From JASGKO01 sp049840595 (GTDB lineage Bacteria > Verrucomicrobiota > Verrucomicrobiia > Chthoniobacterales > Chthoniobacteraceae), in contig JASGKO010000043.1 of assembly GCA_049840595.1 (NCBI GenBank), forward strand, positions 62,001 through 126,000: a stretch of 64,000 bases of DNA, written 5' to 3'. Numbering within the stretch: the stretch's first letter is position 1; the number at the start of each line of letters is the position of its first letter. The notes below the pieces were generated by a model, which was not told the DNA's origin, ran no database searches, and was given only the letters and a program-made list of their open reading frames with translations. The position numbers and the translations under genes are program-made. Positions 49,265-57,244 of the stretch are shown here, piece by piece.

Positions 49265-51256
49265 ACATCCCCCAGGCCCCGTGCTCATTGCGGCCCCCAC
49301 TGGTCGCGATGCGCAACTCGCTGCCGAGGTCCTGGGCCGGGCCGGGCACGCCAGCCGGATCTGCCACGGGCTGGAGGAATTGACCGCCGCGCTCGGCCCC
49401 GCCACCGGCGCCGTCCTGCTGGCCGAGGAGGCGCTCACCGGCGCGGCGATGGAGAATTTCCTGGCGGCACTCCGCACCCAGGAGCCGTGGTCGGATCTGC
49501 CCATTCTCCTGCTCACCCGGGCCAGTCAGGAGCGGGGCCACAGCGCGGCGATCGTCAACCGGCTGGCCCCGGCCACCTTCGTCACCCTGCTGGAGCGCCC
49601 CTTCCGCACCGCCACCCTGATCTCGATGGTGGAATCCGCCCTCCGCGCCCGCAATCGCCAATGGCAGGTGCGCGATCTCCTTACCCAGCGCAACGAGGCC
49701 CAGGCCGCTCTCGCCGAGAGCGAGGACCGCATGCGCGTCGCCACCGACGCCGCGCGGGTCGGCACCTGGGATTTTTTCCCGCAGACCGGTCGCCTGGTCT
49801 GGAACGACATTTGCCGCGCCCAGTTCGGCCTTCCGCCTGGTGCCCCGGTCGATTACAGCGTCTTCCTCGCCGGGCTGCATCCCGACGACCGCGCGCAGGC
49901 CGATGCCAGCGTCCAAGCAGCGCTCGCCTCCGTTGATACCAGTGATTTCGAGATCGAGTTTCGCACCGTGGGCTTCGTGGACGGGGTGGAACGCTGGCTC
50001 GTCTCGCGCCGGCCGCTCCAGCTTCGACGAGCAGGGCCGGCAGGTCCGCTTCATCGGTACCACCGTCGATATCACCAGCCGCAAACGCGCCGAGGAAGCC
50101 CTGCGCGAAGCCAAGGGCCAGGCCGAGGCGGCCAATGCGGCCAAGGATCACTTTCTCGCCACCCTTTCCCACGAGCTCCGCACCCCGCTCACCCCCGCCC
50201 TGATGTGCTTGAGCGACCGCGTCAACGATCCCAGCCTGCCCGCCGAATTGCGCGACGAGCTCACCATGATCCGGCGCAACATCGAACTCGAAGCGCGCCT
50301 CATCGACGACCTGCTCGATCTCACCCGCGTCTCCCGCGGCAAGATCGAAGCTCCATCGCGAAGTGGTCGATGCCCACCAGGTGCTGCGGGAAGCGCTGGA
50401 GGTCTGCACCGCCAGCGACGCGACCCGGCGCCAGCTTTCCGTCGAGCTTCAGGCGACCGCCTCCGAGTTCCACGTCGAGGCCGACCACGCGCGGCTCCAG
50501 CAGGTCTTCTGGAACCTCATCAACAACGCGATCAAGTTTAGCCAGGACAGCGGCCGGATCGTCATCCACACCGCCAATCCCACCCCCGTCCATCTCGAGA
50601 TTTCCGTGAGCGACCAGGGCATCGGGATCGAGCCGGAAAATCTCCCCAGCCTCTTCAATGCCTTCGAGCAGGGCGGGCGCTCGATCACCCGGCGCTACGG
50701 CGGGCTCGGGCTCGGCCTCGCGATTTCCAAAGCTCTGGTCGAACTCCACGGCGGCACCATCCGCGCCACCAGCGAGGGGGCGCAGCGTGGCTCCACCTTC
50801 ACCGTCGATCTTGCCACCTGCGCCGCACCCGCCGCACCCGCGCTCTATGCCATGCCCCCGGTCGCCAAGCCGGCGGGGCCTTTGCGCATCCTCCTCGTGG
50901 AAGATCACGCCTCCACCCTGCAAGTGCTCACCCGCCTGCTCCGTCGCGCCGGACACGACGTCGCAGGCGTTTCCAGCATCGCCGGAGCCACGCATCAACT
51001 CGCCACCAGCCATTTCGACCTGCTCATCAGCGACCTCGGCCTGCCCGACGGCAGCGGGATGGACCTCATGCGCGCCCTGCCCGATCGCACCCTGCCCGCC
51101 ATCGCGCTCAGCGGCTACGGCATGGAGGCCGATGTCCGTGCCTGCCTCGCCGCTGGCTTCCGCGCCCACATCACCAAGCCGCTCGACTGGGACCGCCTCT
51201 CCAGCATGATCACCGAGTTCACCGCAGCCGCTTCCGCCGCCGTGGACGAAAAATAG
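49257..51256 (+). CDS. Hybrid histidine kinase coupled to the KaiC-like gene (two frameshifts)
   Basis: About 665 residues after correction. An N-terminal receiver-like domain without the usual phospho-acceptor (VLIAAPTGRDAQLAAEVLG, then LLAEEALTG) is followed by a PAS region (VGTWDFFPQTGRLVWND). A dimerisation domain follows, with histidine near 305 (LATLSHELRTPLTP), then an HATPase (WNLINNAIKFS, YGGLGLGLAIS) and a true receiver (ILLVEDHAS, LLISDLGLPDGSG). One extra base near 50023 (CAGCTTCGAC for CAGCTCGAC) and another near 50349 (GAAGCTC for GAGCTC) break the frame. Both corrections restore typical residues, so they are probably sequencing errors. The start overlaps the KaiC-like gene by eight bases, indicating coupled translation. 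Confidence 0.8.
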
Positions 51257-51360
51257 TCGCACCCTCGCTAAACCGCACCAGACCGCGCCCCCGAAAAAAA
51301 TCCCCTCGCCCGGGGATCGAACCGGGCGTAAGCTTTCCTCAAGCAAACCTTCCACCCATT

Positions 51361-51618
51361 ATGTTGCACATCATTTGGTCCATCATCGTCGGGTTTATCA
51401 TCGGGCTCATCGCCAGAGCAGTCATGCCCGGTGCTCAGCATCTCGGTTTCCTCATGACCTCGTTGGTCGGCATCGGCGGCTCAATTGTCGGCGGATTGAT
51501 CGCGCGCCTCTTTTCCTCGCCCAAGCCGGGAGCCGCCTTCCATCCGGCTGGTTTCTTCCTGTCCTTGATCGGCGCGCTGATCATCCTGTTCCTGATGGGA
51601 CATTTCTATCAGGGCTGA
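51361..51618 (+). CDS. GlsB/YeaQ/YmgE-family small membrane protein
   Basis: An 85-residue protein with three predicted membrane helices and the family glycine pattern VGFIIGLIARAVMPG, GIGGSIVGGLIARLF and LIGALIILFL. Members are stress-induced and often annotated as transglycosylase-associated, with no proven enzyme activity. It follows the kinase gene by 104 bases and is followed by a hairpin-rich repeat. Confidence 0.9.
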   Translation: MLHIIWSIIVGFIIGLIARAVMPGAQHLGFLMTSLVGIGGSIVGGLIARLFSSPKPGAAFHPAGFFLSLIGALIILFLMGHFYQG

Positions 51619-51674
51619 TCTCGCATCGCTTCGATAGCCCCAAAAAAGCGCCATCGTCTCCGCGCCCTTGGACT

Positions 51675-51718
51675 GCGGCGACACGTCGCCGCTTTCTCCC
51701 GGCGAGACACGTCTCGCC
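51675..51718. repeat. Double-hairpin repeat, inverted copy of the one at 29574-29618
   Basis: GCGGCGAC pairs with GTCGCCGC (51675-51692), then GGCGAGAC with GTCTCGCC (51701-51718). The same two hairpins with the same spacer type (GCTTTCTCC) occur at 29574-29618 in opposite order. It lies between two convergent genes and may end both transcripts. Confidence 0.7.
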
Positions 51719-51771
51719 CCCCACGCGCAGCCCAATATTTTACCCCCTCCTCATCAGACGGCAGGTGGCGG

Positions 51772-52053
51772 TCAGTTGAGGATCGTGATGCTACGTTTCC
51801 GCCCATCGTGGAGTTCCACAAATTCGGTGTAGTCCTTTTCCGCGCTGCGCTCCGCGACCGTTGTCTCCAGGGTATCACTCTCCCCGTGCGGGGAGTAGAA
51901 CAAAAAGCGCGTAGATGGACGATGCTTCAGGAAGAGGTGCAACGCGCCGAACTCCCGGTCAGCGTAGATTCCCAAAGCAAGCCAGCCACAGCAGAAAAGC
52001 AAGGCCATACCTCCCAGCGCGAGGGAGAGACGTTGTTTGGTCGTGGCGGTCAT
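51772..52053 (-). CDS. Small single-helix membrane protein, 93 aa
   Basis: A 93-residue protein with one N-terminal membrane helix (LSLALGGMALLFCCGWLALGIY) and a soluble C-terminal part (FLFYSPHGESDTLETTVAE, then EFVELHDGRKRSITILN). No family recognised. The start at 52053 was chosen over an ATG 29 codons upstream because the helix then sits near the N-terminus. It follows the gene ending at 52094 on the same strand by 40 bases. Confidence 0.55.
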   Translation of the reverse strand: MTATTKQRLSLALGGMALLFCCGWLALGIYADREFGALHLFLKHRPSTRFLFYSPHGESDTLETTVAERSAEKDYTEFVELHDGRKRSITILN

Positions 52054-52093
52054 AATATGTGCAGTGGTCTCAAGCTTGGCGACGAACAGAAGG

Positions 52094-52523
52094 TCAGGTA
52101 AAGCAAAGGTCGTAGTAAAGATAGCCATTTGCGTATACAAGCAGCCGTCGCTCGCCTTGAATCATGATATAGTAGGCACCTCGGCACGTATCTGGCGGGT
52201 TCCACCAAGATTCTGGACAAGTGCTCCAGGAACCAATGTGTTCCCGGTCGTCTGCGGCGAGACGTTGGGTGAAGCCCTGCTGGTGTGCATACTGGTGGAA
52301 TTGCTCCTCAGAGCAGCGAGCACGGATCAGTCTATTTCCGTCTCCGGTGAGGTTCCAATCGGTGGTGTGCCATTCGCGCACGTCCGAAGCGAAGAAAAAG
52401 CGGCCGCGTCGGGTCGAACCACCACCAGGCAAAATACCAGATCGCGAAAAACCCGGCTATCGCGGAGAGTCGACGAAACCAGCGGACGGTAAGCGAACGA
52501 GGTCTGGAACCCATAAGCATCAT
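52094..52523 (-). CDS. Small membrane-anchored hypothetical protein (frameshift in a T5 run)
   Basis: Two overlapping frames make sense only if joined. The first gives a basic start and a membrane helix (LSAIAGFFAIWYFAWWWF, then DPTRPLF). The second gives a soluble domain with many Trp, Tyr and Cys (WSTCPESWWNPPDTC, AYYIMIQGERRLLVYANGYLY). They join at a run of five T (A on the plus strand) at 52395-52399 if one T is removed, giving about 142 residues. No family recognised. The ATG at 52523 lies 13 bases after a GTTAGGC box on the minus strand (52537-52543), as in the ORFs near 12.5-13.3 kb. Confidence 0.5.
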
Positions 52524-52536
52524 GGTTGCGAGTGCT

Positions 52537-52607
52537 GCCTAACCAGTAATAAACAAAAGGGATTTTCGCCGGTAAAAGGAAAGCTTGGGACTAAAATTTA
52601 GCCTAAC
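52537..52607 (-). repeat. Pair of GTTAGGC boxes, attC-like
   Basis: On the minus strand GTTAGGC occurs at 52607-52601 and again at 52543-52537, spaced 64 bases. The second lies 13 bases before the start of the gene at 52523. A clear RYYYAAC partner and inner arms could not be identified, so this is weaker than the sites near 12.5 kb. Confidence 0.3.
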
Positions 52608-52774
52608 CCAGTTGCACATCACAAAAGCCGATTGGTATTCCAAATCCACGCATCACAGCGTCTCCAACCAAAGAGAAAATCACAAGCCGAAATGGCCGGA
52701 GCTGGTTTCTCCAGTGCCACTCCCCCACATAAATTCCTTGGTGTCTTCGAGTCTTGGTGGTTAATCAAAGGCCC

Positions 52775-53380
52775 ATGCAACGAAGTATCAAAGTCGGCAT
52801 CGGCGGGCCGGTGGGCTCGGGGAAAACCATGTGCGTGCTGCGGCTCTGCCAGTGGCTGCGCGAGGAAATGTCCCTCGCGGTGGTCACGAACGACATCTAC
52901 ACCCGTGAGGACGCCGAGTTCCTCGTCCGCAACGAAGCCCTCGCCGCCGACCGCGTAATCGGCGTGGAAACCGGCGGGTGCCCGCACACCGCCATCCGCG
53001 ACGATACTTCGATGAACCAGGCCGCGATCGTGGAACTGGAGAAACGCCACCCCGACCTCAAGCTCATCCTCGTCGAGAGCGGCGGCGACAATCTCTCCGC
53101 CACCTTTTCCCCCGAGTTGGTCGATGCCTTCATCTACGTGATCGACGTCGCCGAGGGCGACAAAATCCCGCGCAAGGGCGGCCCCGCCATCCGCAACAGC
53201 GACCTGCTCATCATCAACAAGATCGACCTCGCCCCCTACGTCGGCGCGGACCTCGGCGTGATGGACCGCGACGCGAAGCTGATGCGCGGCCAGAAGCCCT
53301 TCATCTTCTGCGACCTGAAATCCGAGAAGGGCAAGGATGCACTGCTCGACTGGCTCCGCCACGCCGTGCTCTTCGTCTAA
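52775..53380 (+). CDS. ureG: Urease accessory GTPase UreG
   Basis: A 201-residue P-loop GTPase that delivers nickel to the urease active site. The P-loop GIGGPVGSGKT begins near residue 8. Other visible motifs are DIYTREDAEFL, the metal-binding CPH in ETGGCPHTAIRDD, ESGGDNLSATFSPELVD and NKIDLAPYVG. The start at 52775 (MQRSIKVGIGG) fits; an ATG seven codons upstream is less typical. It is followed by ureD after 10 bases. The structural genes ureA, ureB, ureC and the accessory genes ureE, ureF are not in the window, so the urease genes are split. Confidence 0.95.
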   Translation: MQRSIKVGIGGPVGSGKTMCVLRLCQWLREEMSLAVVTNDIYTREDAEFLVRNEALAADRVIGVETGGCPHTAIRDDTSMNQAAIVELEKRHPDLKLILVESGGDNLSATFSPELVDAFIYVIDVAEGDKIPRKGGPAIRNSDLLIINKIDLAPYVGADLGVMDRDAKLMRGQKPFIFCDLKSEKGKDALLDWLRHAVLFV

Positions 53381-53390
53381 AGTAACCGGG

Positions 53391-54185
53391 ATGAAGGGGC
53401 ACCTCGATCTCGTTTGCGCGGTGGACGCCGATGGGCGCAGCCATCTTTCCCGGCAATCGTTCTGCGCCCCGGTGCATCTCAGCAAGCCGCATTGGGACGA
53501 AAACGCGCTGGTGGTCAATGTCGTGAACCCGACCGCCGGTCTCTTCGCCGGGGACCACCTCCGCTACGACGTGGCGGTGGAAAACCGCGCCCACCTGCTC
53601 CTCACCAGCCCCAGCGCCAGCCGCGCCTACAAGATGCCCACCGGCGAGGCCGTCGTGGAACAACATTTCCAGGTCAGCGACGGCGGGCTGCTGGAAGTAA
53701 TGCCCGAGTATTTCATCCCCCAGGCGGGCTGCCGCTATCGCCAGCGCACTGAACTGGAGGTCGCCCAAGGCGGCTCCGCGATTTTCTTCGAAACCCTGGC
53801 CCCGGGACGGGTCGCCGCCGGTGAGGCGTTCGACTTCGACCGCCTGGAATGGACGACCCTCGTGCGCTGGGACGGTCGCCTGGTCGCCCGCGAGCGCTAC
53901 CGGATCGAAGGCGGCGAATCCCCCAGCCTCGCCGCCCTGCGCGCCCCGTTTCCGTGCGCTTATTACTTAAGCTGCCTCCTCATCGGCACCTCTTTTGCCG
54001 AGTTGCCGCCCCCGCCTGATCAGGAAGATTTTCTCCTCGGCTACAGCCGCCTGCCGGAGAACGCCGGCTGGGCCATCCGCGTCCTCGCCCGCGACAGCAT
54101 CGCCCTGCGCCGGGTCCAGCGCTGGCTGCGCGAGCAGATCTACGCCGGGCTGGGCCTCCGCCCGCCTGCCCTGCGTCGTTACTGA
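53391..54185 (+). CDS. ureD: Urease accessory protein UreD (UreH)
   Basis: A 264-residue scaffold protein that binds apo-urease with UreF and UreG during nickel insertion. Family motifs include VVNPTAGLFAGDHLRYDV, LTSPSASRAYKM, EVMPEYFIPQAGCRYRQRTEL and FFETLAPGRVAAGE. The length is normal. It follows ureG by 10 bases, so the two are co-transcribed. Their presence shows the organism can use urea, the end product of the ureide route at 5.7-12.3 kb. Confidence 0.93.
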   Translation: MKGHLDLVCAVDADGRSHLSRQSFCAPVHLSKPHWDENALVVNVVNPTAGLFAGDHLRYDVAVENRAHLLLTSPSASRAYKMPTGEAVVEQHFQVSDGGLLEVMPEYFIPQAGCRYRQRTELEVAQGGSAIFFETLAPGRVAAGEAFDFDRLEWTTLVRWDGRLVARERYRIEGGESPSLAALRAPFPCAYYLSCLLIGTSFAELPPPPDQEDFLLGYSRLPENAGWAIRVLARDSIALRRVQRWLREQIYAGLGLRPPALRRY

Positions 54186-54426
54186 TCGCCACACCAACAC
54201 CGTCATCCCGAGCGCAGCGGAGCTAATCGCCCGTTCTGCTTTTCAATGAATGGCCATAAACCCTGTCAGCATGGCGGGCTGCTCTCATCGGCAATCCCCG
54301 CGCTCCCCTTTTCGTTTCATTCCGCGTCTTCCGCATGGCTCCGGCTTCCACCCTTTGTAAATTATTGAGAGGCACCGCCCGCTGGCATGTATGCTGCTTT
54401 GCTAACCATCGAACTTGCCAAAAACT
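54186..54426. other. 241-base gap between ureD and the response regulator
   Basis: It contains one short copy of the GTCATCCCGAGCG repeat (54201-54225) followed by unremarkable sequence and an AT-rich stretch (about 54355-54370, TTTGTAAATTATTGAG) that may hold the promoter for the response regulator. No gene seen. Confidence 0.5.
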
Positions 54427-54801
54427 ATGAACTTCCTAGTGGTCGATGATAACCGTCTCCTAAACCGTTTTCTGGTAACCTATCTCCGCAGCAAAGGGCA
54501 CACCGCCGCTTCGCTCACGGATGCCTCCTCTGTGGAAGGCTGGCTGGATAGCCATCCCTGCGACGCCATTATCCTGGACATCGGGATGCCCAAGATTGAT
54601 GGAATTTCTCTGATTTCCATCATCCGCCAGACCTACCCCGACCTGCCGATCATCATCTTCACCGGCATGGGCTATGAAGAAGACCTCATGCAGGCGGCGA
54701 AATTTGCCGGGGCCAATGGCTACGTGAGCAAAGGCCTGGGACCGAGCGAGATCTACGCCGCTCTCATGCGCGTGCTCAGCCTGCCCAAGGTCGGCAACTA
54801 A
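54427..54801 (+). CDS. Single-domain response regulator (CheY-like)
   Basis: A 124-residue receiver without an output domain. The acidic pair (D7, D8 in FLVVDDNR), the phospho-accepting aspartate near 51 in AIILDIGMP, the threonine in IIIFTGMG and the lysine near 102 in GYVSKG are all present, so it should be phosphorylated normally. The partner kinase is not adjacent; candidates in the window are the two hybrid kinases. The start at 54427 fits the first strand. Confidence 0.88.
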   Translation: MNFLVVDDNRLLNRFLVTYLRSKGHTAASLTDASSVEGWLDSHPCDAIILDIGMPKIDGISLISIIRQTYPDLPIIIFTGMGYEEDLMQAAKFAGANGYVSKGLGPSEIYAALMRVLSLPKVGN

Positions 54802-54910
54802 GCCGGTCGGCAAAATTGGGTCGCCCGACCTGGTCCTTTCCACCTTTCGAAAAATTGCTCCATGGAGCATCGAAGCCGGGATGACGCCTCGTGCGTCCCC
54901 TCACCCATCG

Positions 54911-54960
54911 ATGTCACCCCGAGCGACGCCGCGGGGCCTCAAATTATTCCACGCTGGGAG
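54911..54960. repeat. GTCATCCCGAGCG-family repeat copy
   Basis: ATGTCACCCCGAGCGACGCC continues with GCGGGGCCTCAAATTATTCC. It matches the reverse complement of 7931-7980 at 43 of 50 positions. It lies between the response regulator and the convergent aroD. Confidence 0.7.
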
Positions 54961-55005
54961 CGCCATCCCTCATCCCAGCGGCCACGAAACGCTCTCCACT
55001 TACTC

Positions 55006-55740
55006 TTAAAATCCCTTGGGAACGACGACTTCCCGGAGCCGTTCCTTCAGCAACCGCGCTGGCCACTGGCCGGTCGCGTTCGCTTCGTCGAGAAATCCGT
55101 AATTCAACACGGAACCCGCCGCCCCCAGCGTGAGGCGCGACAATTTTCCCCACGGCCCCATTCCCATGACCGCCAGCGGCAACTTTTTCTCACGGGTAAG
55201 AAAGGCCAGCAAAACTGATAGATCCTCGGTCGTTTTGGCCAGCCCGGCAAATTTGAAGACCGCCGGCTTGAAGGTCGCCGCTTTCTTTTTCATCGCTTCC
55301 AGCCGGGCCAGCGACGGTGTTTTGGCAAAATCATGCGCCGAGAGCACCACCCCCACCCCGGCCGCGCGCGCAGCTTCGCGCACGTCCTTCAGCGCTGCGG
55401 CGTTGCGCAATTCCAGGTCGAGCAGACTGGCAAACGGCAGCGCCGCCTGCAGCAATTCCCGTCGCTGCGCCAGAGTAAGCGAGCCGATTCCCCCCTCTTT
55501 TGGATCACGGGCAGTGATCAGCAGGGGAATCTTCAGCTTCGGAAGAGTTTTGACAAGTGCCCTCATCCCGCCTTCCATCTGCACTAATGCATCAAGCCGG
55601 ATCTCCAGCAGATCGACTGCACCCGGCGGCAGGCGCAGCGCCGATTTCAATCCATGTGACGTATGGATTGCTGCGACAACATGTGAACATTCAATGACAA
55701 ACTGCTTTCCGGCTTTACTATGCATGGGAAGGTAAACCAA
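55006..55740 (-). CDS. aroD: 3-dehydroquinate dehydratase, type I
   Basis: A 244-residue shikimate-pathway enzyme that dehydrates 3-dehydroquinate through a Schiff base. Active-site residues are visible: EIRLDALV, the catalytic histidine in LSAHDFAKTP, the Schiff-base lysine in FKPAVFKFAGLAK, and GPWGKLSRL. The length fits the type I family (about 230-250). The start could be 55740 or the ATG at 55725 five codons later. It is divergent from the sugar transferase gene. Confidence 0.9.
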   Translation of the reverse strand: MVYLPMHSKAGKQFVIECSHVVAAIHTSHGLKSALRLPPGAVDLLEIRLDALVQMEGGMRALVKTLPKLKIPLLITARDPKEGGIGSLTLAQRRELLQAALPFASLLDLELRNAAALKDVREAARAAGVGVVLSAHDFAKTPSLARLEAMKKKAATFKPAVFKFAGLAKTTEDLSVLLAFLTREKKLPLAVMGMGPWGKLSRLTLGAAGSVLNYGFLDEANATGQWPARLLKERLREVVVPKGF

Positions 55741-55778
55741 TTATCGCTGCTCCAGAGTTTCGTAAAACTCTTTGAATT

Positions 55779-57164
55779 ATGCTTGGCAGAAGACAAGAAC
55801 TGAATTTGCAGTTCCAACAATTTGTGGACGGCGCATTGCTGGTGGTCACGTTTTGGGTGGCGTATGTCGTTCGCTACTACGGTGCCGCGTACCTTCCGTT
55901 GGACCAGGTTCCACCGTTCAACGAGTACCGCTGGGTGCTCTTTCTCCTCATGCCCTTCGGGCCCATCATGCTGGAGATGCAGGGCTTCTACAGCCATGTC
56001 CTGCAGAAGACCTTCTTCAAATCCTTCCTCCAGATTGCCAAGGCCGCCCTCTGGCTCTGTGTGCTGGTGGCGCTGTGCTCCTTCTTCTTCAAGCTCGAGA
56101 TTCCCCGCGGCGCAGTCCTCATCTATGCCGCCCTCGCCGTTCCGGCCCTGATCATCCGCGAGAAGCTGAGCGTCCTCTATCTCAAGAGCCGCGCCCGCCA
56201 CGGTCGCCTGCTGGAAAACGTCCTGCTCGTCGGCACCCCGGAGGATATTCAAGTCCTGCGGGCCAGCTTCACCACCGAGCAAATGCTCGAAATGCACATC
56301 GCTGGTGAACTCGACATCGCCGAGGAGCCGATTGCCACGCTCATTGAAAAACTGCACGTCGCTTCGATCAGCCGCGTGATTTTCGCCGGCGGTCACAACC
56401 AGATGAATCGCCTCCAGGAAGCGATCAACGCCTGCGAGACCGAGGGCGTCGAGGCCTGGCTGATGGCGGATTTCATCAAGACCTCCATCGCCCGACCGGA
56501 TTTCGACATGTTCGGCAGCAGCCCGATTTTGGTCTTCCGCAGCACCCCCGCGCTTTCCTGGGCGCTGGTCGTGAAAGGCATCGTGGACTTTTTGAGCGCC
56601 GCGATCATGATCATCTGCCTGTCCTGGCTCTTCCTGATCGTGGCCATCGTGATTCGGATGACCTCGCCGGGGCCGATCATTTTCCGGCAGCAACGTGGCG
56701 GCAAGCATGGCAAGCCCTTCACCATGTATAAATTCCGCACCATGCACACCGATGCCGAGATGCGCCGCGCGGAACTGGAGGCCTTCAACCAGATGAGTGG
56801 CCCAGTCTTCAAGATCGAGAAGGACCCGCGGATCACTCCGTTCGGTCGCTTCCTCCGCAAGATGAGCATCGATGAGTTGCCGCAACTGCTCAACGTCTTG
56901 CAGGGCAGCATGAGCCTCGTCGGCCCCCGCCCCCTGCCCCTCTACGAGGTGGAGAAGTTTGAAAACACCGCGCAGCGCCGCCGCCTCAGCGTAAAGCCCG
57001 GCCTCACCTGCCTCTGGCAAATCAGCGGCCGCAACGAAGTGAAGGATTTCAGCGACTGGGTGAAGCTCGACCTCAAGTATATCGACAACTGGTCGCTCTG
57101 GCTCGACTTCAAGATCCTCGTGAAAACGATCCCCGCCGTCCTCCTCGGTTCTGGGGCGAAGTAA
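55779..57164 (+). CDS. Exopolysaccharide polyprenyl-glycosylphosphotransferase
   Basis: A 461-residue membrane enzyme that starts assembly of an exopolysaccharide or capsule by moving a sugar phosphate onto undecaprenyl phosphate. Four N-terminal helices and a Rossmann-like CoA-binding-type domain (VLLVGTPEDIQVL) lead to a fifth helix (VDFLSAAIMIICLSWLFLIV). The catalytic bacterial sugar transferase domain then shows IIFRQQRGGKHGKPFTMYKF, TPFGRFLRKMSIDELPQL, and SLVGPRPLP with the C-terminal GLTCLWQISGRNEV. No glycosyltransferase cluster follows, so it may act alone in an unlinked pathway. Confidence 0.9.
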   Translation: MLGRRQELNLQFQQFVDGALLVVTFWVAYVVRYYGAAYLPLDQVPPFNEYRWVLFLLMPFGPIMLEMQGFYSHVLQKTFFKSFLQIAKAALWLCVLVALCSFFFKLEIPRGAVLIYAALAVPALIIREKLSVLYLKSRARHGRLLENVLLVGTPEDIQVLRASFTTEQMLEMHIAGELDIAEEPIATLIEKLHVASISRVIFAGGHNQMNRLQEAINACETEGVEAWLMADFIKTSIARPDFDMFGSSPILVFRSTPALSWALVVKGIVDFLSAAIMIICLSWLFLIVAIVIRMTSPGPIIFRQQRGGKHGKPFTMYKFRTMHTDAEMRRAELEAFNQMSGPVFKIEKDPRITPFGRFLRKMSIDELPQLLNVLQGSMSLVGPRPLPLYEVEKFENTAQRRRLSVKPGLTCLWQISGRNEVKDFSDWVKLDLKYIDNWSLWLDFKILVKTIPAVLLGSGAK

Positions 57165-57230
57165 TTCAATCGTTTTGCTGGAAAGCTGTTTTGGTGGAAG
57201 TGTCCGCACGCGGTGCCACACTTCCAAAAC

Positions 57231-57236
57231 AGGAGG
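57231..57236 (+). promoter_or_regulatory. Strong Shine-Dalgarno before the HEAT-repeat gene
   Basis: AGGAGG lies eight bases before ATG 57245 and decides that start over upstream in-frame codons. Such clear sites are rare in this window. Confidence 0.7.
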
Positions 57237-57244
57237 AACGGAAA

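Noticed and set aside
51308..51327. tRNA-like T-arm (GGTTCGATCC on the minus strand)
   Set aside because: It pairs as a 6-bp stem with an 8-base loop, not a proper T-arm, and no acceptor, D-arm or anticodon arm could be built around it. Probably a chance hairpin or a minor terminator.
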